A DNA stretch of 64,000 nt from positions 434,001-498,000 of the forward strand of contig JAYQMT010000005.1 of assembly GCA_038143955.1 (NCBI GenBank), given 5' to 3'. The notes beneath the pieces were generated by a model. That model searched no databases. It was not told where the DNA came from and saw nothing but the letters and a program-made list of their open reading frames with translations. Positions 31,708-41,381 of the stretch are shown here, piece by piece. The position numbers and the translations under genes are program-made. The DNA is from Porticoccus sp038143955. GTDB lineage: Bacteria > Pseudomonadota > Gammaproteobacteria > Pseudomonadales > Porticoccaceae. Position 1 is the stretch's first letter, and each line of letters opens with the position of its first letter.

Positions 31708-32733
31708 ATGAAAAAAATTAAAGCTATTATTTATGGTGTTGGAACAATGAATTCGATCATCACCCGTATGTTGTTAGATAAGGGAGTTGAGATCATCGGT
31801 GCTATTTCTCGAAGTCCATCAAAAGCTGGTAAGGATCTGGGAGAATTGACCGGACTCGGACGTCGTTTAGGAGTTGCCGTAAGCAATGATCCATCTGAGG
31901 TGTTGAGCCTTAATGTTGATATCGCAGTTATTGCAGTCAACAGCTATATGTCGGATGCGCAAGAACAACTTCGTTTGTGTGCTGAGCACGGCGTAAACGC
32001 CGTAACACTATCTGAAGAAGCACTATACCCTTGGAATACATCATCAGAAATCACCAAGGAGCTGGATACCATTGCTAAACGCACTGGTGTCACTTTAACA
32101 GGTACCGGTCATCAGGACAGCTATTGGCTTAATATGGTAAGTATGCTGATGGGAACAACCCACAGAATAGATAACGTACTAGGGCAGGCGAGCTGGAATG
32201 TAGATGATTACGGACCAGAATTAGCTCGTGAGCAACAGGTTGGAACCACCATAGAGCAGTTTAATACTTGGCTGGAGTCTGCTTTGCGTCCACCTACCTT
32301 TGGTCGTAACGTATTAGACGCACTAGTTGCTGATACAGGGCTAACACCTGTGTCCATTACTACAACATCTCGCCCGGTATTGGCTACTGAACCTCTACCG
32401 GTAGCTGCTCTAGGAATCACAGTTCCAGTTGGCGATGTTTTAGGTTTTACCGATATTGATGAGATTAAAACTAGCGAGGGTCCAAGTTTTGTATTTGAAA
32501 TGACCGGTTGTGTATATCGACCTGAACAGGCTGATATGAACCATTGGAAAATATCAGGAGAGCCAGATGTTGAGCTCTCTAATGGTGCTGTTCCTACCGC
32601 TATGACCACCTGCACGCAGATAGTCAATAGAATTCCCGATGTAATTAATGCTCAGCCAGGTTTTGTCACTGTCGAGAAATTACCACAGCTACGTTATCGG
32701 GCATTTAGTTTGGAAACCTACTTGTCGCAATAA
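31708..32733 (+). CDS. 2,4-diaminopentanoate dehydrogenase-like NAD(P)-binding oxidoreductase
   Basis: 341 residues, intact. The Rossmann start is KAIIYGVGTMNSIITRMLLD. The order of conserved segments (AVTLSEEALYPWNTSSEI, VTLTGTGHQDSYWLN, the later CTQIVNRIPDVINAQPGFVT and LPQLRYRA) follows the Ord/dihydrodipicolinate-reductase-like family of clostridial ornithine degradation. The active-site loop GTGHQDSYW differs from the GTGINPGF type that I remember for Ord, so the substrate may be different. By eye the GC content is higher than in the neighbours. It stands alone with its own start region. Substrate unknown. Confidence 0.72.
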   Translation: MKKIKAIIYGVGTMNSIITRMLLDKGVEIIGAISRSPSKAGKDLGELTGLGRRLGVAVSNDPSEVLSLNVDIAVIAVNSYMSDAQEQLRLCAEHGVNAVTLSEEALYPWNTSSEITKELDTIAKRTGVTLTGTGHQDSYWLNMVSMLMGTTHRIDNVLGQASWNVDDYGPELAREQQVGTTIEQFNTWLESALRPPTFGRNVLDALVADTGLTPVSITTTSRPVLATEPLPVAALGITVPVGDVLGFTDIDEIKTSEGPSFVFEMTGCVYRPEQADMNHWKISGEPDVELSNGAVPTAMTTCTQIVNRIPDVINAQPGFVTVEKLPQLRYRAFSLETYLSQ

Positions 32734-32773
32734 GATTGATAGATGCTATGAGGTAAATGTTAATTTAAAGTTA

Positions 32774-32811
32774 AAAAAACCATAAACCATATTAGATATG
32801 GTTTATGGTTA
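32774..32811 (-). terminator. Rho-independent terminator of katG, possibly bidirectional
   Basis: AACCATAAACCATAT (32779-32793) and ATATGGTTTATGGTT (32797-32811) form a perfect 15-bp hairpin with a three-base loop. On the minus strand it is followed by a T run, so it terminates katG. On the plus strand a weaker T run follows a few bases later, so it may also serve the oxidoreductase gene. Confidence 0.85.
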
Positions 32812-32831
32812 AGGTATTTTTTATGCTTTAG

Positions 32832-35099
32832 TTATAGCTCAAAGCGATCTGCTTGCATAACTTTCAGCCACGCAGCAACAAAATCACTCACAAAACGTTC
32901 ATTGGCATTGTCATAAGCATAAGCCTCAGCAACAACTCTAAGTTCAGAGTTTGAACCAAAAATTAAGTCTACAGGTGTGGCTGTGTAAAGTGTCTTTTTA
33001 CTTGATCGATCTATACCTTCATATAAACCTTCTGTATCAGTTTTACGCCACTGAATCGACATATCCAGTAAGTTCACAAAAAAATCATTACTGAGTTTTC
33101 CGGGGTTAGCAGTTAAAACTCCATGTTTGGAATCATCTGAATTAGTAGCTAAACTCCTCATACCACCAATCAATACCGTCATTTCTGGGACTGTTAAGCC
33201 CAATTGATCAGCTTTATCGACCAGCATTTCAGTCGGAGATCGATAGCTTGTAGCTGCATTAAAGTAATTTCGAAACGCATCAGCCTTTGGTTCTAGTAAC
33301 CCAAAGGTAGAAACATCTGTTTGCTCTTGTGTAGCATCGCCTCGTCCAGAAATAAATGGAACTGATATATCTAAACCAGACGCTTTTGCAGCACGCTCAA
33401 TACCGACAGCTCCACCTAAAACAATCACATCAGCCAAAGATACCTTTTCAGCTCCAAAGTTAGCACGTATATTTTTCAGCTCAGTTAATACATTGTTTAG
33501 CTGTTCAGGATTATTGACAGCCCAATTTTTTTGTGGCTCCAAAGCAATTCGCGCACCGTTCGCTCCACCTCTCATATCACTGAGTCTAAAACTAGCTGCG
33601 GACGCCCAAGCCGTTTCTACTAGATGAGAATCGCTTAAGTTTGTTGCATAGAGCATCTCTTTAAGTTTACTGATGTCTTCTTCACTCAAAACTTTTACTG
33701 CATCACTGGATATAGGATCTTGCCAAATCAAACTATCATTTGGTACATCAGCACCCAAGTAACGTGCTCGTGGCCCCAAATCCCTGTGGGTAAGCTTATA
33801 CCAAGCCTTAGCAAATGCTAGCTGATATTCTTCAGGGTTAGCCAAAAAACGCTCTGCAATTTTCTTATATTCAGGATCAAACTTTATAGCTAAATCTGCA
33901 GTCGTCATAACGGGTGGATTAAATTTACCTTCAATATGTGCATCAGGTACAGATTTATGTGTGGTCTCATCGGTGGGGATCCATTGTATAGCCCCACCGG
34001 GACTCCGAGTTTGCTCCCAGTCATAACTTAATAGATTCTGAAGATATAGCGTAGTCCATTGTGTTGGTGCTTGTGTCCAAGCCCCCTCTAATCCACTAGT
34101 TACTGTGTCTTCAGAGTGCCCTTTACCACATTTATTTTTCCAGCCTAGACCCTGTTGCTCTGTGGGTGCAGCAGCGGGTTCTGGACCTACACACTCACTA
34201 GGTTTATGAGCACCATGCATTTTTCCAAATGTATGACCTCCAGCAATTAAGGCAACTGTTTCTTCATCATTCATTGCCATGCGACCAAAAGTAACTCGAA
34301 TATTTTTTGCTGAACCTATTGGATCAGGTTTACCCAATGGACCTTCTGGATTCACATAGATTAGACCCATATGTGTTGCCCCGAGTGGTCTTTGTAACTG
34401 ACCATCTTTTTCATGGCGATCACTGGCTAGTATTTCAAGTTCAGGGCCCCAATAAACTAAGTCTGGCTCCCAGTCGTCAGCTCGACCACCAGCAAATCCA
34501 TAGGTTTGAAAGCCCATATTCTCAAGCGCCACGTTGCCGGACAAGATTAACAGGTCAGCCCATGATAAATTTTCGCCATACTTTTGTTTTATTGGCCATA
34601 GCAGGCGACGCGCTTTATCGAGATTACCATTATCGGGCCAACTATTGAGCGGTTCAAATTGCATCTGACCGCCATCGGCTCCTCCTCGGCCATCAAGTGT
34701 TCGATAAGTGCCTGCAGCATGCCATGATAAGCGTATAAAAAATGGACCATAATTACCAAAATCAGCAGGCCACCAATCTTGAGGTTGGGTTAGCAATGTA
34801 TCAATATCTTCTTTAACCGCACTTAAATCGAGCTGCTTAAAAGCAGCCCCGTAATCAAAGTCATCACCGAGTGGGTTAGAGCGCGTATCGTGGTCACGCA
34901 ATACACTTAAGTCGAGCTGATCAGGCCACCAAAAACTATTTTTTTTAGCTTTCCCCATTTTTATTTCATTGTTCGCTACAGGGCTTTTAATTTCCACTGG
35001 CTTTGTATTGTTATCCGCAGAGTCACAAGAAATCAGTGGAACAAAAAGTAATCCAGCCACCATATTTTTTACGATTTTTCTATAGTTTTTCATTTGCAT
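32832..35099 (-). CDS. katG: Catalase-peroxidase with an N-terminal lipoprotein signal
   Basis: 755 residues, intact. Catalytic Arg-Trp-His are in RLSWHAAGTYR, the crosslink Tyr is in GLIYVNPEGP, the Met is in RMAMNDEET, and the proximal His is in ALIAGGHTFGKMHGAH. The degenerate C-terminal peroxidase domain is also complete. The N-terminus MKNYRKIVKNMVAGLLFVPL is followed by ISC, giving lipobox LISC with Asp at +2, so the enzyme should be exported and lipid-anchored. Ordinary KatG is cytoplasmic; periplasmic KatP/KatG2 forms are known. In E. coli rules Asp+2 favours inner-membrane retention. It removes hydrogen peroxide. Confidence 0.95.
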   Translation of the reverse strand: MQMKNYRKIVKNMVAGLLFVPLISCDSADNNTKPVEIKSPVANNEIKMGKAKKNSFWWPDQLDLSVLRDHDTRSNPLGDDFDYGAAFKQLDLSAVKEDIDTLLTQPQDWWPADFGNYGPFFIRLSWHAAGTYRTLDGRGGADGGQMQFEPLNSWPDNGNLDKARRLLWPIKQKYGENLSWADLLILSGNVALENMGFQTYGFAGGRADDWEPDLVYWGPELEILASDRHEKDGQLQRPLGATHMGLIYVNPEGPLGKPDPIGSAKNIRVTFGRMAMNDEETVALIAGGHTFGKMHGAHKPSECVGPEPAAAPTEQQGLGWKNKCGKGHSEDTVTSGLEGAWTQAPTQWTTLYLQNLLSYDWEQTRSPGGAIQWIPTDETTHKSVPDAHIEGKFNPPVMTTADLAIKFDPEYKKIAERFLANPEEYQLAFAKAWYKLTHRDLGPRARYLGADVPNDSLIWQDPISSDAVKVLSEEDISKLKEMLYATNLSDSHLVETAWASAASFRLSDMRGGANGARIALEPQKNWAVNNPEQLNNVLTELKNIRANFGAEKVSLADVIVLGGAVGIERAAKASGLDISVPFISGRGDATQEQTDVSTFGLLEPKADAFRNYFNAATSYRSPTEMLVDKADQLGLTVPEMTVLIGGMRSLATNSDDSKHGVLTANPGKLSNDFFVNLLDMSIQWRKTDTEGLYEGIDRSSKKTLYTATPVDLIFGSNSELRVVAEAYAYDNANERFVSDFVAAWLKVMQADRFEL

Positions 35100-35271
35100 A
35101 CCCCTAAAAAGCCCTTTTAAAAATTACATATTATAATTATGCGAATATACACCTAAAATTTGTGAATACAATAATTTTATTCGAGTTCGCTAATCCTATG
35201 AGAAAAATATAAAATACGAAATTATTTAATAAATATCACTAAATTTTATTCACTCAGGAAAAGAGCATCCA

Positions 35272-35760
35272 ATGATTATTTGCAAAGACGCTGTAGTATC
35301 GTTTCAATATTCTCTCACTGACAAAGATGGCAATACTTTAGACGCATCACCAATTGATGAGCCTTTAACTTACATCCATGGTCAAAATGCAATTATCCCA
35401 GGCCTTGAGAGGGAACTAGAAGGAAAAAAAATAGACGATGTTCTAATAGTTAATGTTAAAGCAAAAGATGCATACGGTGAAAGACAGGAGCAAATGGTTC
35501 AAAAGATACCAAGATCGAACTTTCAAGGTCAGGAAATAAAGGTTGGTATGCGTTTTGAGGCAAAAACATCAACTGGTTCGCTGTCGGTCGCTGTTAAAGA
35601 GCTTACCGATGAAGAGGTTACTGTGGATGGAAATCATGCCCTAGCTGGCAAAGACCTGACTTTCGACGTCAGAATTGTGGACGTCAGAGAGTCTACTAAA
35701 AAAGAAATAAACGATTGTTGTACTGATAATGGCTGCACTGCTAAGAATGAATCTGCATAA
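35272..35760 (+). CDS. slyD: FKBP-type peptidyl-prolyl isomerase, SlyD-like
   Basis: 162 residues. The FKBP core is VSFQYSLTDKDGNTLDASP, YIHGQNAIIPGLERELEGK and the inserted-flap region IPRSNFQ. The C-terminal tail is short (NDCCTDNGCTAK), with three cysteines rather than the long His/Cys metal-binding tail of E. coli SlyD. It acts as a cytoplasmic folding helper and possibly as a nickel/zinc carrier. It is divergent from katG; the CPXCG-type gene follows closely. Confidence 0.88.
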   Translation: MIICKDAVVSFQYSLTDKDGNTLDASPIDEPLTYIHGQNAIIPGLERELEGKKIDDVLIVNVKAKDAYGERQEQMVQKIPRSNFQGQEIKVGMRFEAKTSTGSLSVAVKELTDEEVTVDGNHALAGKDLTFDVRIVDVRESTKKEINDCCTDNGCTAKNESA

Positions 35761-35805
35761 GAGAATCGTGTTAAAGGATACAACAGATATTTCGATGGGA
35801 TTGCG

Positions 35806-36003
35806 ATGACGCTAAATTATCAACCAATTATATGCCATTTCTGTTTTGAGACCTTTGAAATCGATTTAGGGATTGAACCACAGTTTTGTGGTCACAATGT
35901 AGAAATATTTGATTGTGAAATTTGCTGCAATCCCAACAAAGTAGATACTGAATTTGATGAGGGTGAAATTATTTCACTAGTAGTAAGCGATGGAAATGAA
36001 TAA
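35806..36003 (+). CDS. CPXCG-motif cysteine-rich small protein
   Basis: 65 residues. Two cysteine pairs, ICHFCFETFEI and IFDCEICCNP, match the CPXCG family, a probable zinc ribbon, although the first pair is CxxC with H-F instead of P-x. Function unknown. It starts 45 bases after slyD and is probably cotranscribed. Confidence 0.78.
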   Translation: MTLNYQPIICHFCFETFEIDLGIEPQFCGHNVEIFDCEICCNPNKVDTEFDEGEIISLVVSDGNE

Positions 36004-36050
36004 AAATAGACTTCAGTCGCTAAATAGGTGAATTTTTTTCGTACAATAAA

Positions 36051-36260
36051 TTAAATAGTATCAAATAGATATTTAATAAGAACCAATGCTAGACCAGAGG
36101 TTGCAATAGCTAATAAGGGAATAAAAATCGGAGTTTTACCTTCTGTATTTTGATGTAAGCTACTTTCATTTTTATTTCTATACATGACTATAATTGCTAC
36201 CACCAAAACACTTAACGCAATAGCAAGAAATATGTAAACACCTGTATCGAAGTAAGTCAT
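36051..36260 (-). CDS. Small two-helix membrane protein, unknown
   Basis: 69 residues with a hydrophobic N-terminal helix (YIFLAIALSVLVVAIIVM), a polar linker (YRNKNESSLHQNTEGK) and a second helix (IPLLAIATSGLALVLI). No family recognised. It lies 39 bases downstream of the DUF4149-like gene on the same strand, so the two may form an operon. Confidence 0.6.
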   Translation of the reverse strand: MTYFDTGVYIFLAIALSVLVVAIIVMYRNKNESSLHQNTEGKTPIFIPLLAIATSGLALVLIKYLFDTI

Positions 36261-36299
36261 TTAAATACCTATTATGTTGAACACTATAAAGTTAGATAG

Positions 36300-36698
36300 T
36301 CAAAAAAAGCACCATCCCAAGTTAACGATTAATACAATTACGGTAAGCAAAACACTCGTCGAATGTAATTTTTTAAATAGACTCTCATCGCCAGAGTCCT
36401 TAGCTGCATTAGTCGCTGGAACTATAACGTAGCAAGTAGTCATAGCAACTGCTGTTATGAGTGATGCTACCAAAGGGGCCTTGTTGTTGACACCATAAAA
36501 ATATATGAAGAGAAGAGAAATTATCGATAGAGTGATGACTGTAAGAAATAATTTTGGAAACACACTCCTTAAAAATGGTCCGGTATCTTTCATGTCAACT
36601 AACCTGAAGATAGTCGGGGCTACGATTGAAACTTGCATCATTATCATTCCAATAATGATGCCTGATAACAAAACAGGAACATGATTTAATGTTTGCAT
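36300..36698 (-). CDS. DUF4149/TMEM205-like membrane protein
   Basis: 132 residues with four hydrophobic helices. The segments VAPTIFRLVDMKDTGPFLRS, VFPKLFLT and KLHSTSVLLTVIVLIV fit the DUF4149 pattern (P-x-x-F near helix 1, F-P-x-F near helix 2, L-H-x-x-S near helix 4). Function unknown. Intact. The 200 bases upstream hold nothing that I recognise. Confidence 0.65.
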   Translation of the reverse strand: MQTLNHVPVLLSGIIIGMIMMQVSIVAPTIFRLVDMKDTGPFLRSVFPKLFLTVITLSIISLLFIYFYGVNNKAPLVASLITAVAMTTCYVIVPATNAAKDSGDESLFKKLHSTSVLLTVIVLIVNLGWCFF

Positions 36699-36899
36699 AA
36701 TATTAAGATTCCGTTGACTTGTTTGATAAATAACTGCATGTTCTTAAAAAATTGTCTATTGTAAGTTTAGTTGAAAGAGTAGTTGATAGGTAGTATAAGC
36801 ATGAGAATAATCCAGCTTTTTATGAGTTTGATAAACATGAAAATTTAGACAATAAAATACAGTATTAATCTTAATGTAAGACCCAGGAGGGACCTTGAC

Positions 36900-37136
36900 T
36901 TGAAGTTAAATGATAGAGAATTTGAGGTTTATAGACAGGCTGTGGAAGAGGGAGATGCAGAGTCTTATTTTAATCTAGGGGCAATGTATGCCAGTCGAGG
37001 CTCTGATTTTTATCACGAATCAGTCATGTGGTATCGCGCTGCAGCTAATCATGGAAATACAGAGGCAAAACAGGTGTTAGATGCAATAAAGAAAATAAAA
37101 AATCTCAAGCTCCGTGGTACAAAAAACTGCTATTGA
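36900..37136 (+). CDS. Single Sel1-like (TPR) repeat protein
   Basis: 78 residues from a TTG at 36900, chosen because AGGAGGG lies eight bases upstream. One Sel1-like repeat is seen: GDAESYFNLGAMYA and a helix MWYRAAANHGNTEAKQVLDA. No signal peptide. Too small for a scaffold by itself; the function is unknown. Confidence 0.72.
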   Translation: MKLNDREFEVYRQAVEEGDAESYFNLGAMYASRGSDFYHESVMWYRAAANHGNTEAKQVLDAIKKIKNLKLRGTKNCY

Positions 37137-37204
37137 GTTTAGATTTAAATAAGTATTTAAAATAGTTCTACACAATTATAGAAGCTTTAAAAGGAAAGCG
37201 AGCA

Positions 37205-37821
37205 TTGAAATTTTTTTTAGGTTACCTTATTTATTTTATAATTTTAGGATCTTCAAGCGTTATGGCCATAGAGGAAGCAGCGTATACAAGTATTCTAAAT
37301 GATGAAATTTTTGAAATTAGAAAATATGAGTCACATGTGCTTGCTGAAATAGAAATCGATGGAAGTTTTGAGGAAGCTGGAAGTAAAGCGTTTAGTAAGT
37401 TATTTCGTTATATTTCTGGTGAAAATATACCCCAGAAAAAAATTAAAATGACAGCGCCTGTTTCTCAGTCATATAAAGGTGAAAATATGAATATGACTTC
37501 ACCTATCAGCCAAGAGGAAAAAAATGGTAAATGGCTAGTTAGTTTCATGATGCCCTCTAGCTATTCTTTTGAGCAGCTCCCTAAACCAAAAGATTCTGAT
37601 GTTCAGCTTCGCCAAGTTTCTAGTAGTTTTATCGCTTCCGTTAGGTATTCTGGATTCTGGAGTGAAAAAAATATCTAGATTATTTAGATTTATTGAATAA
37701 ATGGATCTCTGGCCGCCAACTAAGAGCGATCGGTACCCCTATATGGGCACGTTATGATGCTCCCTATGTGCCATGGTTTTTGAGAAGAAACGAGATATTA
37801 ATACCCATTGACCAGCCCTAA
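37205..37821 (+). CDS. SOUL heme-binding family protein, exported, frameshifted
   Basis: About 205 residues after repair of one missing A near 37670 (A7 run). A signal peptide (FFLGYLIYFIILGSSSVMA) leads into the SOUL fold: FEIRKYESHVLAEIEIDGSF, KKIKMTAPVSQ, MNMTSPISQ, and after the break GRQLRAIGTPIWARYDAP and VPWFLRRNEILIPI. The last motif is the hallmark of the family. Predicted periplasmic. Bacterial SOUL proteins have no firmly established role. Confidence 0.86.
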
Positions 37822-37875
37822 AATTTTTACATAATGTTTATGTAGTCAAGTTTCAGCAAAGAATTCCTTTATTTT

Positions 37876-40831
37876 CTAGCCTTTTTCTTTGATCATCTTA
37901 CTCCATATAGTCGTGACTTGTTTGCGTTGAGTAGAGCATTGATTGGCTTCTATAAGGAGAGGTTCATTTTGCAGTTGCAGTCTGTGTCCTTGGGAGCGGT
38001 AATATATATATGCTTCTTTGAGATTTTTTGCATCATCGAATGAAAAGATACCGTTACTTTCTAGGCTATTAATAATTCGAATATTATCGCTCCAACGTGT
38101 CAAATCAATGAACTCATGTGCATATGACAGTACTTTTGTTTGTACTATGAATTCGATATCAATAATTCCTCCTTCATCATACTTAATATCAAACATTGGT
38201 AAATTTGTACTGGAACGCTCAATATTTGTTTTTAGTAATGGCTTCTTTGGAGTTCTTTTTTCAATTGTTAGTTGCTCTAACATCTTTTTTCGCATATTGA
38301 AAACATCATTAATAAGCTGATTTTGATCTCTATTTCTACATAAAACTTTTTATCTGATAGACTTAAATTTCCCAGTTAATAATGGCGTTCCAACGATTGG
38401 CCTAGCTCTAACTAGAGCTTGATGCTCCCATGTCCAAGCATTATTCAATTGGTATTTTTCAAATGCCTCTAGTGACGAGACTAGCATCCCTGAGCGCCCT
38501 GATGGCCTGAGGCGCACATCAACCTCATAAAGAACGCCAGATGCTAATCTAGTCGTTAGAATATGAATAATTTTTTGTCCTAATCGTATAAAATATGTTT
38601 CATTATCAATAGATTTATCGCCATCCGTTTGATCATTTCGATTAGCATCGTAAATAAATACTAAATCAAGATCAGAGTTATGCCCTAACTCTATGCTTCC
38701 AAGCTTGCCATATCCTATGATTAGAAATTCTGACTTCTTGCTAGTCCTTCCTGAAGGGTTGCCATATTTTTCTATCATTTCGTTCCATGCAATTTCTACT
38801 GTGTGAGTCAGTATTGCTTCTGCGATTGACGTTAGATAATCACTAACCTTTAATAAAGGCAGTATCCCCGTAACTTCACATGCAGCAACATGGAGACTAT
38901 GTGAAAGCTTGAAGTAACGCAAAAGCCTCCATTTGCCCCTCTTGGTCGTTAGAAGAAACTCTGAGTAATTGCTGCCTTAGTTCGTCTATTAGTTGTTCTT
39001 TATTAGGTAGGGTATATAGCGTCCTATGATCGAGAAGCTCATCTAATAAGGCGGGATTTCTAGATAATTGTTCGGAGATCCATGGGCTAGCAGAGCAAAG
39101 CTGTAAGGTGACATTGAGTACACTTGGATTCTCTTTTAGTAAAACTAAATAGGCGCTTCTGCGAGCTATAGATTCTATAAGTTTCAGGACCCTGACAAGT
39201 GTTAGCATCTCGTTTTCGTAATTAGCACAAGCGAAAATTAAGTCTGGCATCAATGAATCGAGACGATTTTTTGCATCTTTTGACATAAAAAGAATCGATC
39301 GATCCTGTTTAAGGGCTTGAATCAAGATAAGCGCATCTTTTGGCTTTTTATAGCCTAAGCAGCTGAGCTTTTCTGTTACATCCTCATCAATTTCGCACTG
39401 CCATATATCATCAGCTTGCATAAGCTCATTTTTGCCATCATTTTTATCAGAGTCTGACTCGTTAGCAACAACTGATTTAAATATTAGCTGCACGTCGGAA
39501 CGATGTTTATCAAGCACCAGCATGAATTCATCCCAGTTGATGAAACCCATGAGGTACGCTAACCTAAGTTGTTCCTCTTTTGTATTTGGAAGCATGTGAG
39601 TCTGAAGATCTTGCATACCCTGTAGAATATGCTCTATATCTCTCAAGAATTTATAACTTTTCTGTAGTTTTTTTACCTCTGATTTAGGTAGCAATAACTC
39701 TTTTTCTATAAGAGTTAAAATATCTTTCAGCGCTTGAGACTGAAAACGTTCGTCTCTGCCACCATAAATAATTTGGAAAGCCTGAGCTATAAATTCTATT
39801 TCACGAATACCTCCAAACCCAATCTTTATATTTTTTGATATATCCTTTCTTTGTGTTTCTCTATTAATAAGAATTTTCATTTTACGTAAGGATTCTAGAG
39901 TGCTGAAATCAACATATTTTCTGAAGGTGAACGGCCGCAATAATTTCATCAATTCGGCTCCATCACTCGTTCCTCCAGCTATCACCCTAGCTTTAATCAT
40001 AGCGTAACGCTCCCAGTCACGCCCTTGAGTCTGATAATACTCCTCTATTGCAGCAAAACTAAGAATAAGATTACCGCTCTGACCATACGGCCTTAAGCGC
40101 ATATCTACTCGAAATACGAAACCATCATCAGTTTTTGCATCTAGTGATTTGATGAGCCTTTGACTTAGACGCACAAAAAATTCTTCATTGCTTAGGCTGC
40201 ATTGACTTCCATTAGTTTTACCTCGCTCTGGATATGCAAATATTAGATCAATATCTGAGGAAATATTTAATTCCCAGCCACCTAGTTTTCCCATTCCAAG
40301 TACAACCATTTTTTGTGGTTTGCCATTTAAGTCACAAGGGGTTCCTGAAATTTGACAGGCACTACGATAAAGAAAATCTAACGCATGTCTTATAGATATT
40401 TCTGCTAGAGAGGTCATATCGAAAGTAGTTTCCTCTAAATCTGACTCCCTATTAAAATCACGCCAAATAATTCGAGTAATCTCGCGATTTCTAAATCGTC
40501 GCAACACTCTAAATAAATCATTTTCATTAACAGCATCCTTAAGAGCCCTTGTTAAGCGTTCATTCATTTCATCCTTCTTATAAGATCTATATAGCTCACC
40601 AGAACTAACTAACCGCCTGAATTCTTCTGGATTTTTGCTACACCACATGGCAATGAAATGACTACAGCTCCAGCATTTTTTTAGATGAGATAAGAAAATA
40701 TTTTTAACTTCAATAAGCGAAAATAACCACTGTGATTGCTCTATAGTAGTTGTCTCTTCGAAATGCCTTAACCTTAACGACCATTCGTTTTCTAATATTT
40801 TAGGTATATTTTCGTCGTTCATTTTCGCCAA
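37876..40831 (-). CDS. glnE: Glutamine synthetase adenylyltransferase/adenylyl-removing enzyme, frameshifted
   Basis: About 985 residues, near the family size. Two nucleotidyltransferase domains are seen: the N-terminal one with VVLGMGKLGGWELNISSDID and VDMRLRPYGQSGNL, and the C-terminal one with GYGKLGSIELGHNSDLD and VDVRLRPSGRSGML, separated by a helical linker (FGGIREIEFIAQAFQIIYGG). Each domain keeps the G-(x)n-S-D-(I/L)-D metal site. It controls glutamine synthetase by AMP transfer in response to PII. Breaks lie near 38910, and two compensating ones lie near 38350 and 38305. Confidence 0.93.
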
Positions 40832-40922
40832 ATTATTTTACACGGGCTGCCATTAAAATAAGAGTTATTATAAATAGAGACATATCTAAAACATTTATAT
40901 ACTAAACTGGCGACCACATATA

Positions 40923-40942
40923 TACTGTATATTTATACAGTT
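40923..40942 (+). promoter_or_regulatory. LexA (SOS) box of umuDC
   Basis: TACTGTATATTTATACAGTT has the CTG-N10-CAG core and matches the gammaproteobacterial LexA consensus almost perfectly. A TATACT -10-like hexamer at 40921-40926 overlaps it. It is 20 bases before the umuD ATG. Confidence 0.92.
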
Positions 40943-40961
40943 ATGGAGCGATTGGTAAACA

Positions 40962-41381
40962 ATGAAATATTTATCCAGTTCAGGTTATTTCTCTAAAAGA
41001 TGCTTGGACTTATACCTAACTAAACTATCAGCAGGATTTCCTAGTCCAGCAGATGACTATATAGAGTCAAAATTAGATCTTAATGAGCATCTTATAAACC
41101 AGCCTTCTGCTACATTTTTTGCTAAAGCTGAGGGGGATTCTATGATAGATAGAGGTATCTTTAATGGAGATTTGTTAGTTGTGGATAGATCTATAGAGGC
41201 TAAACACGGACATATCGTAGTTGCTGCGTTCGATGGAGGGCTAACTTGTAAAATCTTAGATAAAAAAAGAAGACGCTTAATACCTGCTAATAAAAATTAC
41301 CAACCGATAACTATCTTAGAAAACTCCGATTTTTCAATTGAAGGTATTGTTATTCATTCAATTAGAAGTCATAAATGCTAG
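40962..41381 (+). CDS. umuD: UmuD-like SOS mutagenesis autoprotease
   Basis: 139 residues. The cleavage site is the Ala-Gly in LSAGFPSPADDYIE. The catalytic serine is in AKAEGDSMIDRGIFNGD, and the lysine is in DGGLTCKIL. RecA-stimulated self-cleavage gives UmuD', the partner of the translesion polymerase. Intact; it overlaps umuC by seven bases (ATGCTAG), which implies translational coupling. Confidence 0.95.
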   Translation: MKYLSSSGYFSKRCLDLYLTKLSAGFPSPADDYIESKLDLNEHLINQPSATFFAKAEGDSMIDRGIFNGDLLVVDRSIEAKHGHIVVAAFDGGLTCKILDKKRRRLIPANKNYQPITILENSDFSIEGIVIHSIRSHKC

